Source: Gaertneriomyces semiglobifer
Taxonomy: Eukaryota > Chytridiomycota > Chytridiomycetes > Spizellomycetales > Spizellomycetaceae
NCBI GenBank assembly: GCA_025558075.1
Contig: JAHLKF010000002.1
Span: 806,001-870,000, forward strand
DNA: 64,000 nucleotides
Direction: 5' to 3'
The first letter of the stretch is position 1; each line of letters starts with the position of its first letter. The position numbers and the translations under genes are program-made. Under the pieces are notes generated by a model. It was not told the origin of the DNA. It saw only the letters and a list, made by a program, of their open reading frames with translations, and did no database searches. This document shows, piece after piece, positions 33,340 to 44,785 of this stretch.

Positions 33340-36077
33340 ATGTTCGATAGGTTGTCCCGAGCTGCCACCAACGCGTTACAGCAAATCTCTTTATTCTCTT
33401 CCCATCAAGTGGATCCTGACCAAGGACTATCAAGCAAGTCCGTAATAATATCTTCGCTTTCGGGATCTTTTGCGACTTCTGTACGAGATAAGCCTCATAG
33501 TTCTAACTCCCCACCTCCCGCCCCGCGAGGCCGTCCTGGACCTCTTCTCCCGGGTTCTTATTTGCCACCGATAGTCCCCGGAGGCGAGCAGATACTATTT
33601 CCATCATATACTCCTCCGCCGTCACAAGTTAATCTCGACATGCACCCGTCACCAATCACCGCAACCAACGGATCTCCTTCGCGTTCTCTCCAGGATGCTC
33701 GAAACACGCAGTCTTTGGCCGCGGTTTCTGCCGCAGAAGTCTCTCTGGAAAGCAGCGTGTATGCTCAGCGCGCTCGTCGCCTAGTCAACATGGTCAATAC
33801 CATGCGTGACGCAGGTGCACACATGGATTTGGACCTACCGACGGTGGTCGTTTGCGGGAACCAAAGTGTAGGAAAAAGCAGTGTGATTGAGGCGCTCTGC
33901 GGAATAGTATTGCCTAGAAATGAAGGCACTTGCACACGCTGTGTGACTGAGGTGCGCATGTCTGAGCAAGACAGGGATGCCGCCACGGCGTCGGCTTGGT
34001 CATGTAACGTCAAACTACGCTATGAATACGATTCGCATGGGCGTCCGCTGAAAGCTGTGAAAGAGGTCGCCTTTGGAAAGGAAATTACTAATAAAGAGGA
34101 TGTCGATATCACGGTCAGACGAGCACAGAAGGCCCTTTTGAACCCTTCAAAAGATCCGGCGCAGTACCTCCATTACAGTTTCGACGACTCATCTGCGGCT
34201 GCCCGTGACAAGGAAGGTGCGAGCAACGAGTTGAAGTTTGTAAAGAATGTAGTTTGCCTCGATATTCACGGAGCTGGGGTTAATCTCACCTTAATCGACT
34301 TGCCGGGCATCATCCGAACCATTGATCGCAAGGATGACGTTCCATACATTCAGCTTGTCGAAGATCTCGTCCGGTTTTACATCACCAAGAGTCGCGCTAT
34401 CATTGTTGCAACAATAACTTGTAAAGACGAAATTGAAAATCAGGCGATTGTACATATGGCGAAGGAAGTGGACCCCTACGGAATGCGAACGCTTGGGGTA
34501 CTCACGAAGCCGGATACTATTGAAGCTGGTACTCATGATCGCTGGCTGTCGATTATGATGGGGCAACAGTATGGTTTGAAACTCGGGTACTACATGATCA
34601 AAAATCCGAGCAAAGCGGACCTGGACCGCCAAGTTAGCTTCGCAGATGCCAGGCGCATGGAAGAGACCTTTTTCTCCACACAACCACCATGGTCAACTAT
34701 TCGACATCAAATGGACCGCTTTGGTGTAGATTCGTTGCGGCGCGAATTGAGTCGACAGTTAACTCTTCTCACGGAAATGTCCATTCCCGACATGCAAGGC
34801 AAGACCGATGAAGCCATACAAAAGACCATGATGGAGCTGAATACCCTTCCGCCATCCGTCGATGAGAATTCTCGGATCGAATTGCTGCATATGATCAGGC
34901 ACTTTTGCACTCTTATCAACTATAATGTTACGGCTCATCAGGACTTCAAGCAATTCTACCAATTAATCCGCCGGCATTTTGATATCTTTCGGGAATCAAT
35001 TGCTATTACCCGGCCCACTTTTGCTATGAATATGAAAGGTGGCCAAACACCTGCGCATTTCACTACATCAATTACGTCGTCGATATCCTCATCTATCTCC
35101 TCCGTCGTTGGCTGGGGTGGCTCCGTAGCCGGGGCGCGGCAGCAGCCGAAACCGCCGTCGCCCTCTGAGGAAGCTTCAATCGACACCCGTCGAACATTCA
35201 CTGTAGCAGACGTGAGAAAGATAATTGAAGCTCAGAAGGGACGAGAGCTGCAGGGCTATTCTGCTTACGATGCGTTCACCTACCTCGTGACGGTGTTTCA
35301 GGACGATTGGGCACGTCACGGACAGGCCTGCCTTGCCTCCGTATCACATGAGTTGAACGCTCTGGTGACCAAGGTCACCGAGGAAATGTTCGGTCGCTTT
35401 GTGAATATGCAAGGCCAAGTCAGGTAAGGTATTGTGTGATTTCACAGCGCTGTAAGCGCACTGATTGTTGTGCCCTTAGGTTTGTAATTCAAGCGTTTCA
35501 AACCGAGCTATACCGTGCGACTTCTGAAGTCATCAATAATCTGGTGGCAATGGAACGACGGTATCCGTTTACCATGGGCGCAGAGGAATTCACCCGTACG
35601 AAATCAGCCGCACTCAACGAGTTCCGTTCACAACTAGAGGCATCAAAATCGGGTGCATCCGGTAACAACCCATTGGCATCAGGAAAATCAGAAAGTATCA
35701 ACAAAGCGCTCGCTGCTCTAACTGAGGCCGGCTTCACCGGTCTTACGCCACGGGATCTAAGCCGCTTACGTGCCGAATCGCCCGAAGACGACGAGGTGTT
35801 GCACGTCATGTCAGCATGCCACGCGTATTTCCGCCTTGCGTCCCGGCGATTTAGTGACAATGTTCCGATGAATATTGACTTTCACTTCGTGTCGCGGTTT
35901 GCTGAGACCTTAGAAAAGGAACTCATTGCAAGGTTAGGGTTGTTGGACAAGGACATGGCTGCTGTGCGATTTATGCTACAGGAAGATCGGTTTGTTGCCG
36001 AACGCAGACGTGCATTGGAAGAACGAAAGCTCAGGCTGGAGACCGTATGGAGGAGTTTACATGAGTACGGGATGTAG
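33340..36077 (+). CDS. Mx-like dynamin-family GTPase
   Basis: Two exons, 33340-35423 and 35480-36077, 893 residues. A Pro/Ser-rich N-terminal extension of about 145 residues precedes the GTPase domain. G1 is VVCGNQSVGKSS (S in place of the usual DQSSGKSS third residue pattern), G2 is GTCTRCVTEV, G3 is LIDLPG and G4 is LTKPD. The stalk and GED follow (EKELIARLGLLDKDMAAVRFMLQEDRFVAERR). No PH or proline-rich C-terminal domain is present, which places it with fungal Mx-like dynamins rather than Vps1, Dnm1 or Mgm1. Cellular role unknown; membrane remodelling is inferred. An Ser-rich loop near residue 575 replaces the membrane-binding insert. Confidence 0.88.
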
Positions 36078-36416
36078 AACATGTTATCAGATTGGCTTGC
36101 GGGTTAGCCGCGTGCCGCATTTTTTGGTCGTTTAGGTAATAGTGGTCAGTGCTTTAATACTATCTAGTGCATACTCGTTCCAGATACGCTACGTAGTAGG
36201 TTTAAGGTGCTTCCTTCCGACGATCGATTATGAATATTAAGTCAACAAAGCGTTCAGGCCCGACAAGCACACAAGAGCCAAATTTTGATTCTTTTTTAAT
36301 TGGGCCGCGTGAGCTTGCATCCACTTCGCTTTGCATTCCAGCGTTGAGTGATGCGATTGACGAACCGGTACACTGCACGCTCGGTATATTAAGTTATAAT
36401 AATTAGGGTATGTCCA
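36078..36416. other. Convergent intergenic region
   Basis: 339 bp between the dynamin and MED6 stops; AT-rich, nothing recognisable. Confidence 0.45.
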
Positions 36417-37397
36417 TCAGGTACCGGATGCGCTTTTCACAGGCGGATCCGGCCCCGTCTTCAGTGAAGCCAACATGCTTTCTGCGCTCTGCTGGATCAT
36501 ATGGTGCAGCCCGGCCGCAAACGCATGAGCGCGCTGCATTTCCAGCGGAGTCCCACCAGTCAGCAGGCGGCCTTTGTTACCGCGTGCGTCTGGGATGGGG
36601 TTATTTTCACCGTCTCGCGATTTCAACATTTCTCGCGCATCATGCCTCGCTTTCTTGACCAGATGTTCATCGGCTTTCCAATAATTGCCCATTGCCGGGT
36701 GGTAGGTTGCTTGCGACTGTACCTCTTGGAACGCGCTCTCAACATGGTGAAGTGATGTATACTGTAATGTTGTTGAGTACGATGCATGAGAACGAATTAA
36801 CTCAATAAGAACTTACTATTCGGTTCGATAATAATGTGTAGAGGTCTGGAGATTGGTAAACTGTCCCTTCTATGACATAGTAGGCGCCGATTGTGTCCAC
36901 TAGCAACCAATGAAACGGGTTAAAGGCATGTACTGAGTTGCGTATGCCCTGGCGCATAAGGAACTGTACCTTGCGTCGGACTTCTTCGATTCCCTACTGT
37001 AATGACAAAGAGCCCCGATTGTGGTATTGCATAGAGAAGCTCGTAATCAATGCCAGTCATCTGTCTTGTATCGGACATGATTAGCAGTGAACTGTGTGAA
37101 CCACACAGGAGCCAAACGTATTTTCAGACCTCTTGTCCAATTGCTCGGCCGACAAATGCTGGTTATGCATTGACTGCATGCGTAGTTGTTCGTTAATGCA
37201 TGAAAGGTCATAAAATGGCGATCTAGCAAAGTAATCCATGATATTTTGCTCATTCAGACCAAACTGGAGGTTATGAACCAATGTGAGGAACGTTGTAACG
37301 CAAGGGATGCCAGTGTGCTTGCTGGACCTACCATCTGCAAGAATCCGGTGTCTTTCCAACTAACATGAGTTAGATCCTGGTAAGCCGTTTGCGCCAT
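36417..37397 (-). CDS. MED6: Mediator head subunit MED6
   Basis: Six exons, about 240 residues. Exon 1 is MAQTAYQDLTHVSWKDTGFL. Exon 2 holds the signature IMDYFARSPFYDLSCINEQLRMQ. Then come QMTGIDYELLYA, RRSPTQ/VDTIGAYYVIEGTVYQSPDLYTLLSNRI and the helix YTSLHHVESAFQEV. This matches the order of the conserved MED6 domain (SNPFYDRTCNNE, GIEYILLHAQ, SPAQVIPLADYY, YQAPDL). MED6 links the Mediator head to the middle module and RNA polymerase II. It is divergently arranged with the NDUFAF8-like gene, only 185 bp apart, suggesting a shared promoter. Confidence 0.9.
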
Positions 37398-37582
37398 CTT
37401 GATCCGTCATCCACAAGCTGTCAGTGCAAAGTGTTCCAGGACAGCAATGAAGACCTTCTGCTGTTAGCAAATTCTGCCTTGGCTTGTGTGTTTCGGTGTT
37501 TACAGGTGACGAGATACCTTTCATGCAAGCCTTGCACCAAATCCTCGTCGCTCAGTTCTGGCCTTGCACATACACATACAAA

Positions 37583-37848
37583 ATGCCGTCACCGCCGGCA
37601 GTACGTCGGAATATCAAGACTCTCTCCTCCGCATTCGCTTCTTGTTCTACCCAAGCCTCCGTCTACGGAAAGTGCATTAGCAAACACTTTGGCGCTGTGC
37701 AAAAGAATGACTGCAACAAAGAGTTCCAGGAGTTCAAAAAGTGTTTTACAAAGTTTGTGAGTATTACACTGTAGGACTGGTTCAGTTGGCCTATTGGGAT
37801 GCGGAGATCTTACTATCATGATCCTTTTTTCAGCTCAAGAAGCCTTAA
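37583..37848 (+). CDS. Twin CX9C microprotein, NDUFAF8-like
   Basis: Two exons (37583-37756, 37834-37848), 62 residues. Two CX9C pairs are visible: CSTQASVYGKC and CNKEFQEFKKC, giving a CHCH hairpin of the kind oxidised by Mia40 in the intermembrane space. The sequence order, with YGKC then EFxxxKxCF, resembles NDUFAF8 (C17orf89), a complex I assembly factor that works with NDUFAF5. The second exon adds only LKKP. Function as a complex I factor is inferred from resemblance over about 45 residues. Confidence 0.7.
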
Positions 37849-38220
37849 GGTTACCGGGAAAACCACCTGAGAAGTTACCCGTCATCGCAGGGGACAGAAC
37901 GCTCGAGTTTGTAAATATGTCGATGCACCCAGCTTTCGAGAGATCTTACTTTAGGTCAATACCCATCAAGGACCTACCTACTCTACCTGTTTCGCCCCGG
38001 CGAGAGTTCGAGCACTGGGCGCTAGTGTAAATACCAGCAGACGTGACAAACCTTACGAACTGCAGTGTTTCGTGAGTTTTTCTCCAAAACAAGATCCTAC
38101 CAGTGATGTCGTCGTAGTGGTTATAGTTGTTGGAAATACATTCTTCGCGGTTGCTGGGTCATTCATTCACTGGGTTGGCTGGAAAGGGTGTGAGAGCCCG
38201 GCAAGGCTGGTACGCTTCCA
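37849..38220. other. Intergenic with an unexplained open frame
   Basis: A plus-strand frame continues to 38030 (KLPVIAGDRTLEFVNM) without a start of its own; no splice link to the preceding gene was found. Otherwise nothing supported. Confidence 0.3.
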
Positions 38221-38698
38221 TCAGTTCTTCGGGGACGCTGATCCACTGAACGTGACAGTTGCCTCCTTCGCTGGTTCGTCGATGTATTCAACAACACCAA
38301 CTTCTTGGCCGAGATCATGTAGTTTGTCGCCAAACCGGTCAAACAGGTTTCTCGTATCAGAGATCTCGTGGGCTAGTAGCTACATCAATATCCTTTTCTC
38401 CATTTGCTTCCAGTCGTCGAACATCTTGAACTTGACTTAACGTTCAGGTTCACTGGATCAACATGGCGGATATCCGCGGATCGGAGCCCAAGATGCTGTA
38501 TACGTATAATGTTCCTGCAGCGACCTGGAACGCCAGTAAAGGATGGAGAGTCGACGTTTGATGCCCCTCCACCAGAATTTAGTGTAGGTCTCTCTTACCG
38601 TCCTTCTTTCCGCATTACTCGAAGGAACTACCATCCAGAAGCCCGGTAGTTACTTGAAGGGATGGCACCGTCAGTAGCTGTTTGTTTGGCATGTTCAT
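38221..38698 (-). CDS. Predicted 117-residue protein, unrecognised
   Basis: Three exons: 38698-38654, 38591-38442, 38379-38221, each phase 0. It begins MNMPNKQLLTVPSLQ, then a Gly/Ser stretch and SNVDSPSFTGVPGR. A helical segment LNLLAHEISDTRNLFDRFGDKL follows, and it ends SGSASPKN. The C-terminal helix has regular heptad-like spacing. The C-terminal half faintly recalls small coiled-coil subunits such as BORC components, but I do not claim membership. Exon 1 and its acceptor (GGTAAGAG) are the weakest parts. Confidence 0.4.
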
Positions 38699-38897
38699 GT
38701 TGTCTGTCTCGTGTTGGCGCGCGCGCTTTCCCTTTGGCACGACACGCCCGCTTCAGAACTGCAGAAGACAGCGATGGCTCCTCACGACTGAAAACTTCAT
38801 ATAGAGACGTAGTTGGATCCACCTTAGAGAAAACACAGTGGTAGATTGGTACCCATTTAAAGCGATAGAGTTCGTGCGTGTGTGTCAAAAGTGAATA

Positions 38898-40448
38898 ATG
38901 TCCACCACGTTTACCATAGAAGAACAAGGTTGGCGTCAGTAAGTACCGATAGTTGAAAGCGCTAGATTGCGGGAATGACACCTGACTAGACCCGCTCGAT
39001 CTACACAGTGCAAGTTTCAGACGACGAGGTGCCAGCGTAGACTCTGCCTACGCGAGTAGCGACAATGTTGGCGGGCTCGACGACGGGCCGTCGCCAGCGG
39101 TTCCATCCTACATACCTCCTTCGCTTTCGCACGCTTTGAACGTTATTCCAACTCTCAAATGCACTCAAGCCTTGGTTCGCTTCTGGGGATATCCCTGCGA
39201 GATGCACACCGTGACCGCGGCCGACGGCTACCAGGTCTCGGTATTTCGCATACCGTACTCTCCGCGCAGCCCATCCATACCACAAAAGAACCGCTGTCCG
39301 GTCATAGTATGGCATGGTCTCGCTATATCATCTTCGGCGTTCGTTTGCTCCCCAGGCGGACCGGATCATAATCTAGCCTTGCTGCTTGCTGATAGAGGCT
39401 ACGACGTGTGGCTCGCCAATTCCCGCGGAAATATGTTCAGTCGGTCTCACCGCTCGCCAGCTTACTCCGGGACTGATGGCTTCTTATTCCACCTACCCTG
39501 CGAAAGACGATATTGGAGCAGAGTGGGAATGGATGAGATTGCTAGATGGGACGTCCCTGCGGTGGTTAAATACGTCTGTGAGCGCTCCCAGTGGAAGAAG
39601 TGCGTGTATATTGGCTATAGTCAAGGAACCGCGCAGATGGTTATGAGCGCAAGTTTGAGTGAAGAGGTTCAGGAGCGGGTCGGCTTATTCATTGGTTTAG
39701 CACCGGCGTTGTGTCCCAAACGTAAGGACCTCCCGAAAGTCGCAATTCATCGGGCCACTTACTGATTCATGGTACCTATCTAGTAAAGGGCTTGGGCCAC
39801 CATCTCTCGCCGAATCACATGCGCATACTAGGCAGTGGGTCTTTCCTCCCTCACGCCGTCATGCGTGCTGTGATACCGCATTCAGTATACGCAGCAATGG
39901 TTCACGGTGCTCTTCAGTTCGTAACTGGTTGGAAGTGCACCAGTTATCCGAAAGAGTGGCATACCGCACTGTATACTCATTTATACGGTGGTGGGAGTGT
40001 TCGAAACTTCATTCATTGGTTCCAAGTGGCTACAAATGAATCATTTGCGCCGCATCAGCATCATGATCCATATGAATTTGAGGAATGTATCCAAGGGAAA
40101 GAAAGCGGAACTTCGGCGCTGGTCGTGTCAGCACTCAAATCCGCTTCCACGTTGTTCAGTGCAGCTGATGAACTGTTGCTTCCGATTGCCACCAACTCTA
40201 CCCTTCCGTTTGTCCCCCGCCACACACCGCCACCGTCGTACCCAACGCACCATCTGCACATGCCGACTCTTCTATTCGCGGGATCAGACGACAATCTATC
40301 TGATGTTCGCCAGCTTCGTAAGTGCTTTTCCACGAATGTTGAGGTAAGAGTAGTGGATGGATATGGTCACATGGATTTCTTGTGGGCCGTAGATGCGGAG
40401 AAGATGGTATGGAACGATATCGTCTCGGCCATTGAAGAGCGGATGTGA
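38898..40448 (+). CDS. Acid lipase / steryl ester hydrolase (alpha/beta hydrolase)
   Basis: Three exons: 38898-38938, 39009-39721, 39784-40448, about 472 residues, phases consistent. After a Ser-rich N-terminal tail comes the lipase entry block FWGYPCEMHTVTAADGYQVSVFRIP. The oxyanion region VIVWHGLAISSSAFV and DRGYDVWLANSRGNMFSRSH follow, then DEIARWDVPAVVKYV. The catalytic triad is visible: Ser in GYSQG, Asp in AGSDDNLSD and His in GYGHMDFLWA. Relatives are lysosomal/gastric acid lipases and yeast Tgl1/Yeh1, which cleave steryl esters or triglycerides. No signal peptide or TM segment is seen. The segment between SPAYS and the YW pair (about 39470-39520) is unusual and may conceal an error or intron. 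Confidence 0.82.
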
Positions 40449-40565
40449 TGCGCGCCTGTCTGTTGCCAGTCAGATGAGAACTATGTACTAGAAAGCTTTT
40501 ATTTATTCGTTCAAAAGAGATAAGTTAGATTCTAAAGATTGATCCAGGCACTCCCTAATACTAAT

Positions 40566-41592
40566 CTACCATTTCCCAAAAACCATAAACATGGACATGG
40601 CCACTGCACCAAATGCAAAGCCACCAAGGTGGGCACTGTGGGCCACAGTGATCGCCGGATCTATGTCCAGAGTGTGCTGGGCAGGGAACGGATCCCCACT
40701 TCGTAAAGCAATCACCTGGGTCAACCCGGCGATGAGCCTGCCGCATGCTGCAGCCATCAAGTTACGCGCCCGCTCCCGTTCTGCACGAGCATTGACCACT
40801 GAACCTCCTTTTCGCCGCGCGTGCTTCCACTTTGTAATGGCATCATTTATAAGGACGCATAGTACGACGGTTTCTGCGCCCCACATGGCATATCCGGCAG
40901 CGCTGGCTCCGCACAATGAGACAACCGGAGCAGGGAGGACTCGCTTGACAGTTTTGAACTGGCCTACATTTCCGTCATTAGATGGTTTCCCTAGTATCCA
41001 TTTGGTCATCGTTGAAATATCAGATACAACATCGTCCCAAAAGGACGGCGAGTGATGGGTGGTGTGACTACCAAGGAGTACGGGTTCCGTAGAACGTCTG
41101 AAGTCAGTCAAAAGTGGTTGCCATGATAAAGTACCGCCGAATTCGAGCGCTTTCTCCACAATGCAGGCAAAGGCGCCAGCAATGCCTCCGCCAACAATGA
41201 GTATCGTGGTGCGAGCGAAGCCCAAATCCAAATAGTATCCAGATGAGAGAATTGCAAAGATGTTACCAAACCAGTGGCTGACAGACTCAGTGAGCTAAAT
41301 AGCCTGTGCGATCAACATCATAAACGACGTCGGCTTACCCAGCGTCAGCGTGGCAGAATATATGCGTGAGAAGCGAGTACTTGGGGGATAGCATCTGCGA
41401 AGGGTTCCCTACCCGCACCCTTAGGCAAAATGCATCTCGTAACGTTTGGCCAGGAATTGGCGGTCGTCGTAATCCAAACTGTTGAGGGTATAATGAGAAT
41501 AGCCCTGGAAGTGTGAGGCCCACCGCTCCGATTAAGGCAACGTGCGTTCCGAACAAAGCCATATCGGGCGCCAGCGTCGTTAAAGAGTGCAA
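40566..41592 (-). CDS. Rhomboid-family intramembrane serine protease
   Basis: At least two exons, joined HIFCHADAG/HWFGNIFAILSSGYYLDLG. Features: THIFCHAD..HWFGN (the rhomboid His-x-x-x-His/Asn loop between TM1 and TM2), catalytic Ser in CGASAAGYA, and the His on the sixth helix in VAHSAHLGGFAFG. The family seems to be the mitochondrial Pcp1/PARL or a related secretase-type rhomboid. A long loop between TM2 and the Ser helix (WDDVVSDISTMTKWILGKPS) is typical of the former. The N-terminal exon was not resolved: the frame at 41592 has no ATG until MALFGTHVALIG, and an upstream exon around 41700 is likely. Confidence 0.75.
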
Positions 41593-41854
41593 TAAGCTAC
41601 GCTTTGGCTTAAATATGCTCCGATGGCCATTGCCACTTCATAAAGCAGCTAGTCCTCCGTGTCAGTGTCCGTCATGGATGCGAAAGCTACGCTTCCTTGC
41701 GTTGGCGAAGGCAAACATTAAACGACCGCGTTGATGTCCGGACAGAAGCGAGATCAACTTAAGCAGGCAAGCAGGAAGGTTGTTGAATACTCATCTCCGC
41801 GCCATTCACCTGTGCTGCTGAGTTTGGCACTGGCTCGCTTTTGCGATAGAAAAC

Positions 41855-44598
41855 ATGGTGGGCAAGAAGCAGGTCACACTAGCGTAAGTTCCGCGTATCG
41901 TTCGGTTCTCGCAGAGACGGTTAAAATGACAAATTCCTGCCAGGGCATTCTTCGGACGCCCAGCAACCGAGTCAAAAACGGCAGAAGCTCCATCTGCGGA
42001 GACATCAAAGGTGCTGTTGCACGCATGCGCCACGGGCGACCAACAATGCCTCTAAAGTGATATTTTCCCATAATGTAGACCAGAGAACTGACACATGATG
42101 GAACACCGCGCGAGACAACTAACTCGGACCGGGTACAGTCTATGGATGTGATTGAGAAGGAGAACGTCAATGCAAGGACGGCACAAGTAGATGCCTCTCG
42201 CGACAGCAACAGCGTATTAAAGAAGAGGCCTTCCGGTGAGGAAGATGCCAGCACAACGGCTCCTCCAGCGAAGCGGGCAAGGCGCCGCGTGATTGACTCT
42301 GACGATGAGGATGAAACTGCTGAGCATGGTACCGAGGAGGTATTAAACACTCAACATTCATTTTGAGTTCGGCTCATGTTTTTCTGACGAACTGCACTAG
42401 AAGGCACAGAGTATCGTCTCGCAACGCGATACTCCGGAATTTGAAGAAAATCTGTCGCCTGCGGATCTATCCGACAAGGAGCCCGACGAGGGCGAAACCG
42501 AAGAGAACGTTGATATTGATGTGAAGCACCTTGCAGCTGTAACGGTCAAGATGATGGATACTAAAGTATTGGATGATACCGCTACTAGCGCGTTATGGAA
42601 ACGGGGCGATCCGGTTCCATATGCCGCACTTTGTAAGACTTTTGATGACATCGAGGCCACTACCAAGCGATTGCAGATCCTATCATTTCTGACGGCTTTT
42701 TTCAAAAATGTCATGGACTTGTCGCCGAAGGATTTAGTTCCCACTGTATATCTCTGCCTGAATAAGATTGGACCGGATTACGAGGGCAAGGAACTGGGTA
42801 TCGGAGAAAGCATCTTAATGAAAGCCGTGGCGAGCGCTACGGGGCGTTCCGTGCCAAGCATCAAGGCGGACGTGGCAGAGCAAGGCGATTTGGGCAGTGT
42901 CGCTCAAGCTAGCAAAGGGTTGCAGAAAACTATGTTTCCTCCGCCGCCATTGAAAGTTGCCGCCGTTTTCAAAGCTTTGCGCGAGATCGCTGAAATTACC
43001 GGGCAATCGTCTCAAAGCTTGAAAGTTGGAAAAATAAACAAGCTTCTGGTAGCCTGTCGTGGGAACGAGCCAAAGTACCTTATTCGATCTCTCGAGGGCA
43101 AGCTACGAATTGGACTTGCAGAGCAATCCATTCTGCAAGCTCTGGGCCATGCTGCTGCCTTAGCAGATCCAAAAATGAAAAAACTGTCGGCCGAAAAGAG
43201 GATTGCAAAGCTGGCTGATGCTGGAGCAACTTTGAAGCATGTTTTCAATGAATTGCCTAATTACGACGAGATCATCCCGTCACTCTCAAAGTATGGCATT
43301 GACGACTTGCCCAACCATTGCAAGCTCAGGCCAGGGGTACCACTCAAGCCTATGCTTGCTCATCCGACAAAGAGTCTCTCGGAGGTGTTGGACAGGTTTG
43401 AGAACATGACCTTCACTTGCGAATACAAGTACGACGGTGAGCGAGCTCAGATACATCTGTTACCCGAGGGAAAGGTGCACGTTTACAGCAGAAATTCCGA
43501 AAACCTTTCCGCCAAGTACCCCGACATTTTGGAATCAATTCCCAACGTCATCAAGCAAGGCGTGACTTCGTTCGTGCTTGATTGTGAAGCTGTGGCCTGG
43601 GATCGAGAAAAGAAGTGTATTTTGCCGTTTCAAGTTTTGAGTACCAGAAAACGTAAAGATGTTCAAACATCGGATATCCAAGTCCAGGTTTGCGTGTTTG
43701 CCTTTGATCTCTTGTATTTGAACGGTGATCCTCTGACGACAAAGTCCCTCAAAGAGCGTAGAGACATTATGTATGAGAATTTCCACGAGGTTGACGGTAT
43801 CTTTACCTTCGCGAAGCACATGGAATCCAGCAATGTCGAGGAGATGCAGACATTCTTGGATGAGTCCGTAGAGGGCAATTGCGAAGGGCTCATGGTCAAG
43901 ACGCTGGACAAGGACGCGTCATACGAGCCAAGTAAACGATCTCGGAATTGGCTGAAAGTGAAAAAGGATTACCTGACTGGTGTTGGAGACACCTTTGATT
44001 TAGTGGTGATCGGCGGATACATCGGACGCGGTAAAAGAACTGGTTGGTACGGCGGGTATCTGCTCGCCTGCTACGACGAGGACCGCGAGGAGTACCAAAG
44101 TATATGTAAGATCGGGACTGGTTTCTCTGAGGAACAGCTGGCAGAACACGCACAGTTCTTTAAGCAGCATATCGTTGATGGACCAAAGTCTTATTATTCT
44201 TGGACGGACAGTCCCAACATTCGCCCTGATATTTGGTTTGAGCCCATTCAGGTTGGTTTGTTCTTGACAGCAAACGTGAATTTTGCCATGTCGATTTTGA
44301 TCTCTTTGACACCCGTCCAGGTTTGGGAAGTCAAGGCCGCCGATCTGTCAATCTCTCCTGTACATAAAGCCGCCATTGGATTAGTAGACCCGGGAAAGGG
44401 CATCAGTCTTCGTTTCCCCCGGTTTATTCGGATTAGAGATGATAAAAACCCGGAACAAGCGACTAGTGCTTCCCAGGTATGCAAAACGTATATGTCTACG
44501 ATACCCGCTACTTAAGTAACATCGTGTCACTACAGGTGGCAGATTTCTACCGCAGCCAGAAAATAAATAGTGTTGGCGGTGACTTTGAAGCGGAGTGA
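41855..44598 (+). CDS. LIG1: ATP-dependent DNA ligase I
   Basis: Six exons: 41855-41883, 41944-42010, 42139-42339, 42401-44251, 44321-44476, 44536-44598, giving 788 residues. The first splice builds a PIP box, QVTLAAFF, at residues 6-13 for PCNA binding. A basic, Ser/Asp-rich linker (KRARRRVIDSDDEDE) follows. The DNA-binding domain includes LNKIGPDYEGKELGIGESIL. The adenylation motif I is EYKYDGERAQ, with the nucleophile near Lys442. EGLMVKTLD, SRNWLKVKKDYL and the OB-fold block QVWEVKAADLSISPVH are intact. It seals Okazaki fragments. The 69-nt intron 44252-44320 is stopless and in frame, so naive ORF reading adds 23 residues. Confidence 0.95.
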
Positions 44599-44785
44599 AC
44601 CAAGCTTATGCCTTTGATGCCACAACGAACCACTACCCTTGTTACTCTTCGGTCATGGACGCTTGGCTGCATGCGACTCCGCGCGCTGTATATCGTTGGA
44701 TATTCTACGGCAATTATAATTGCCATGTTTCGCCCATACGTGTCTGTACTGAATCTGTCCGTGAACGCGACTCACACTGGCGACA

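Noticed and set aside
38072..38440. Plus-strand frame with a hydrophobic Val run that could be a TM N-terminus of the lipase
   Set aside because: It lacks an ATG, overlaps the better supported minus-strand gene, and a clean first lipase exon at 38898 joins in phase.
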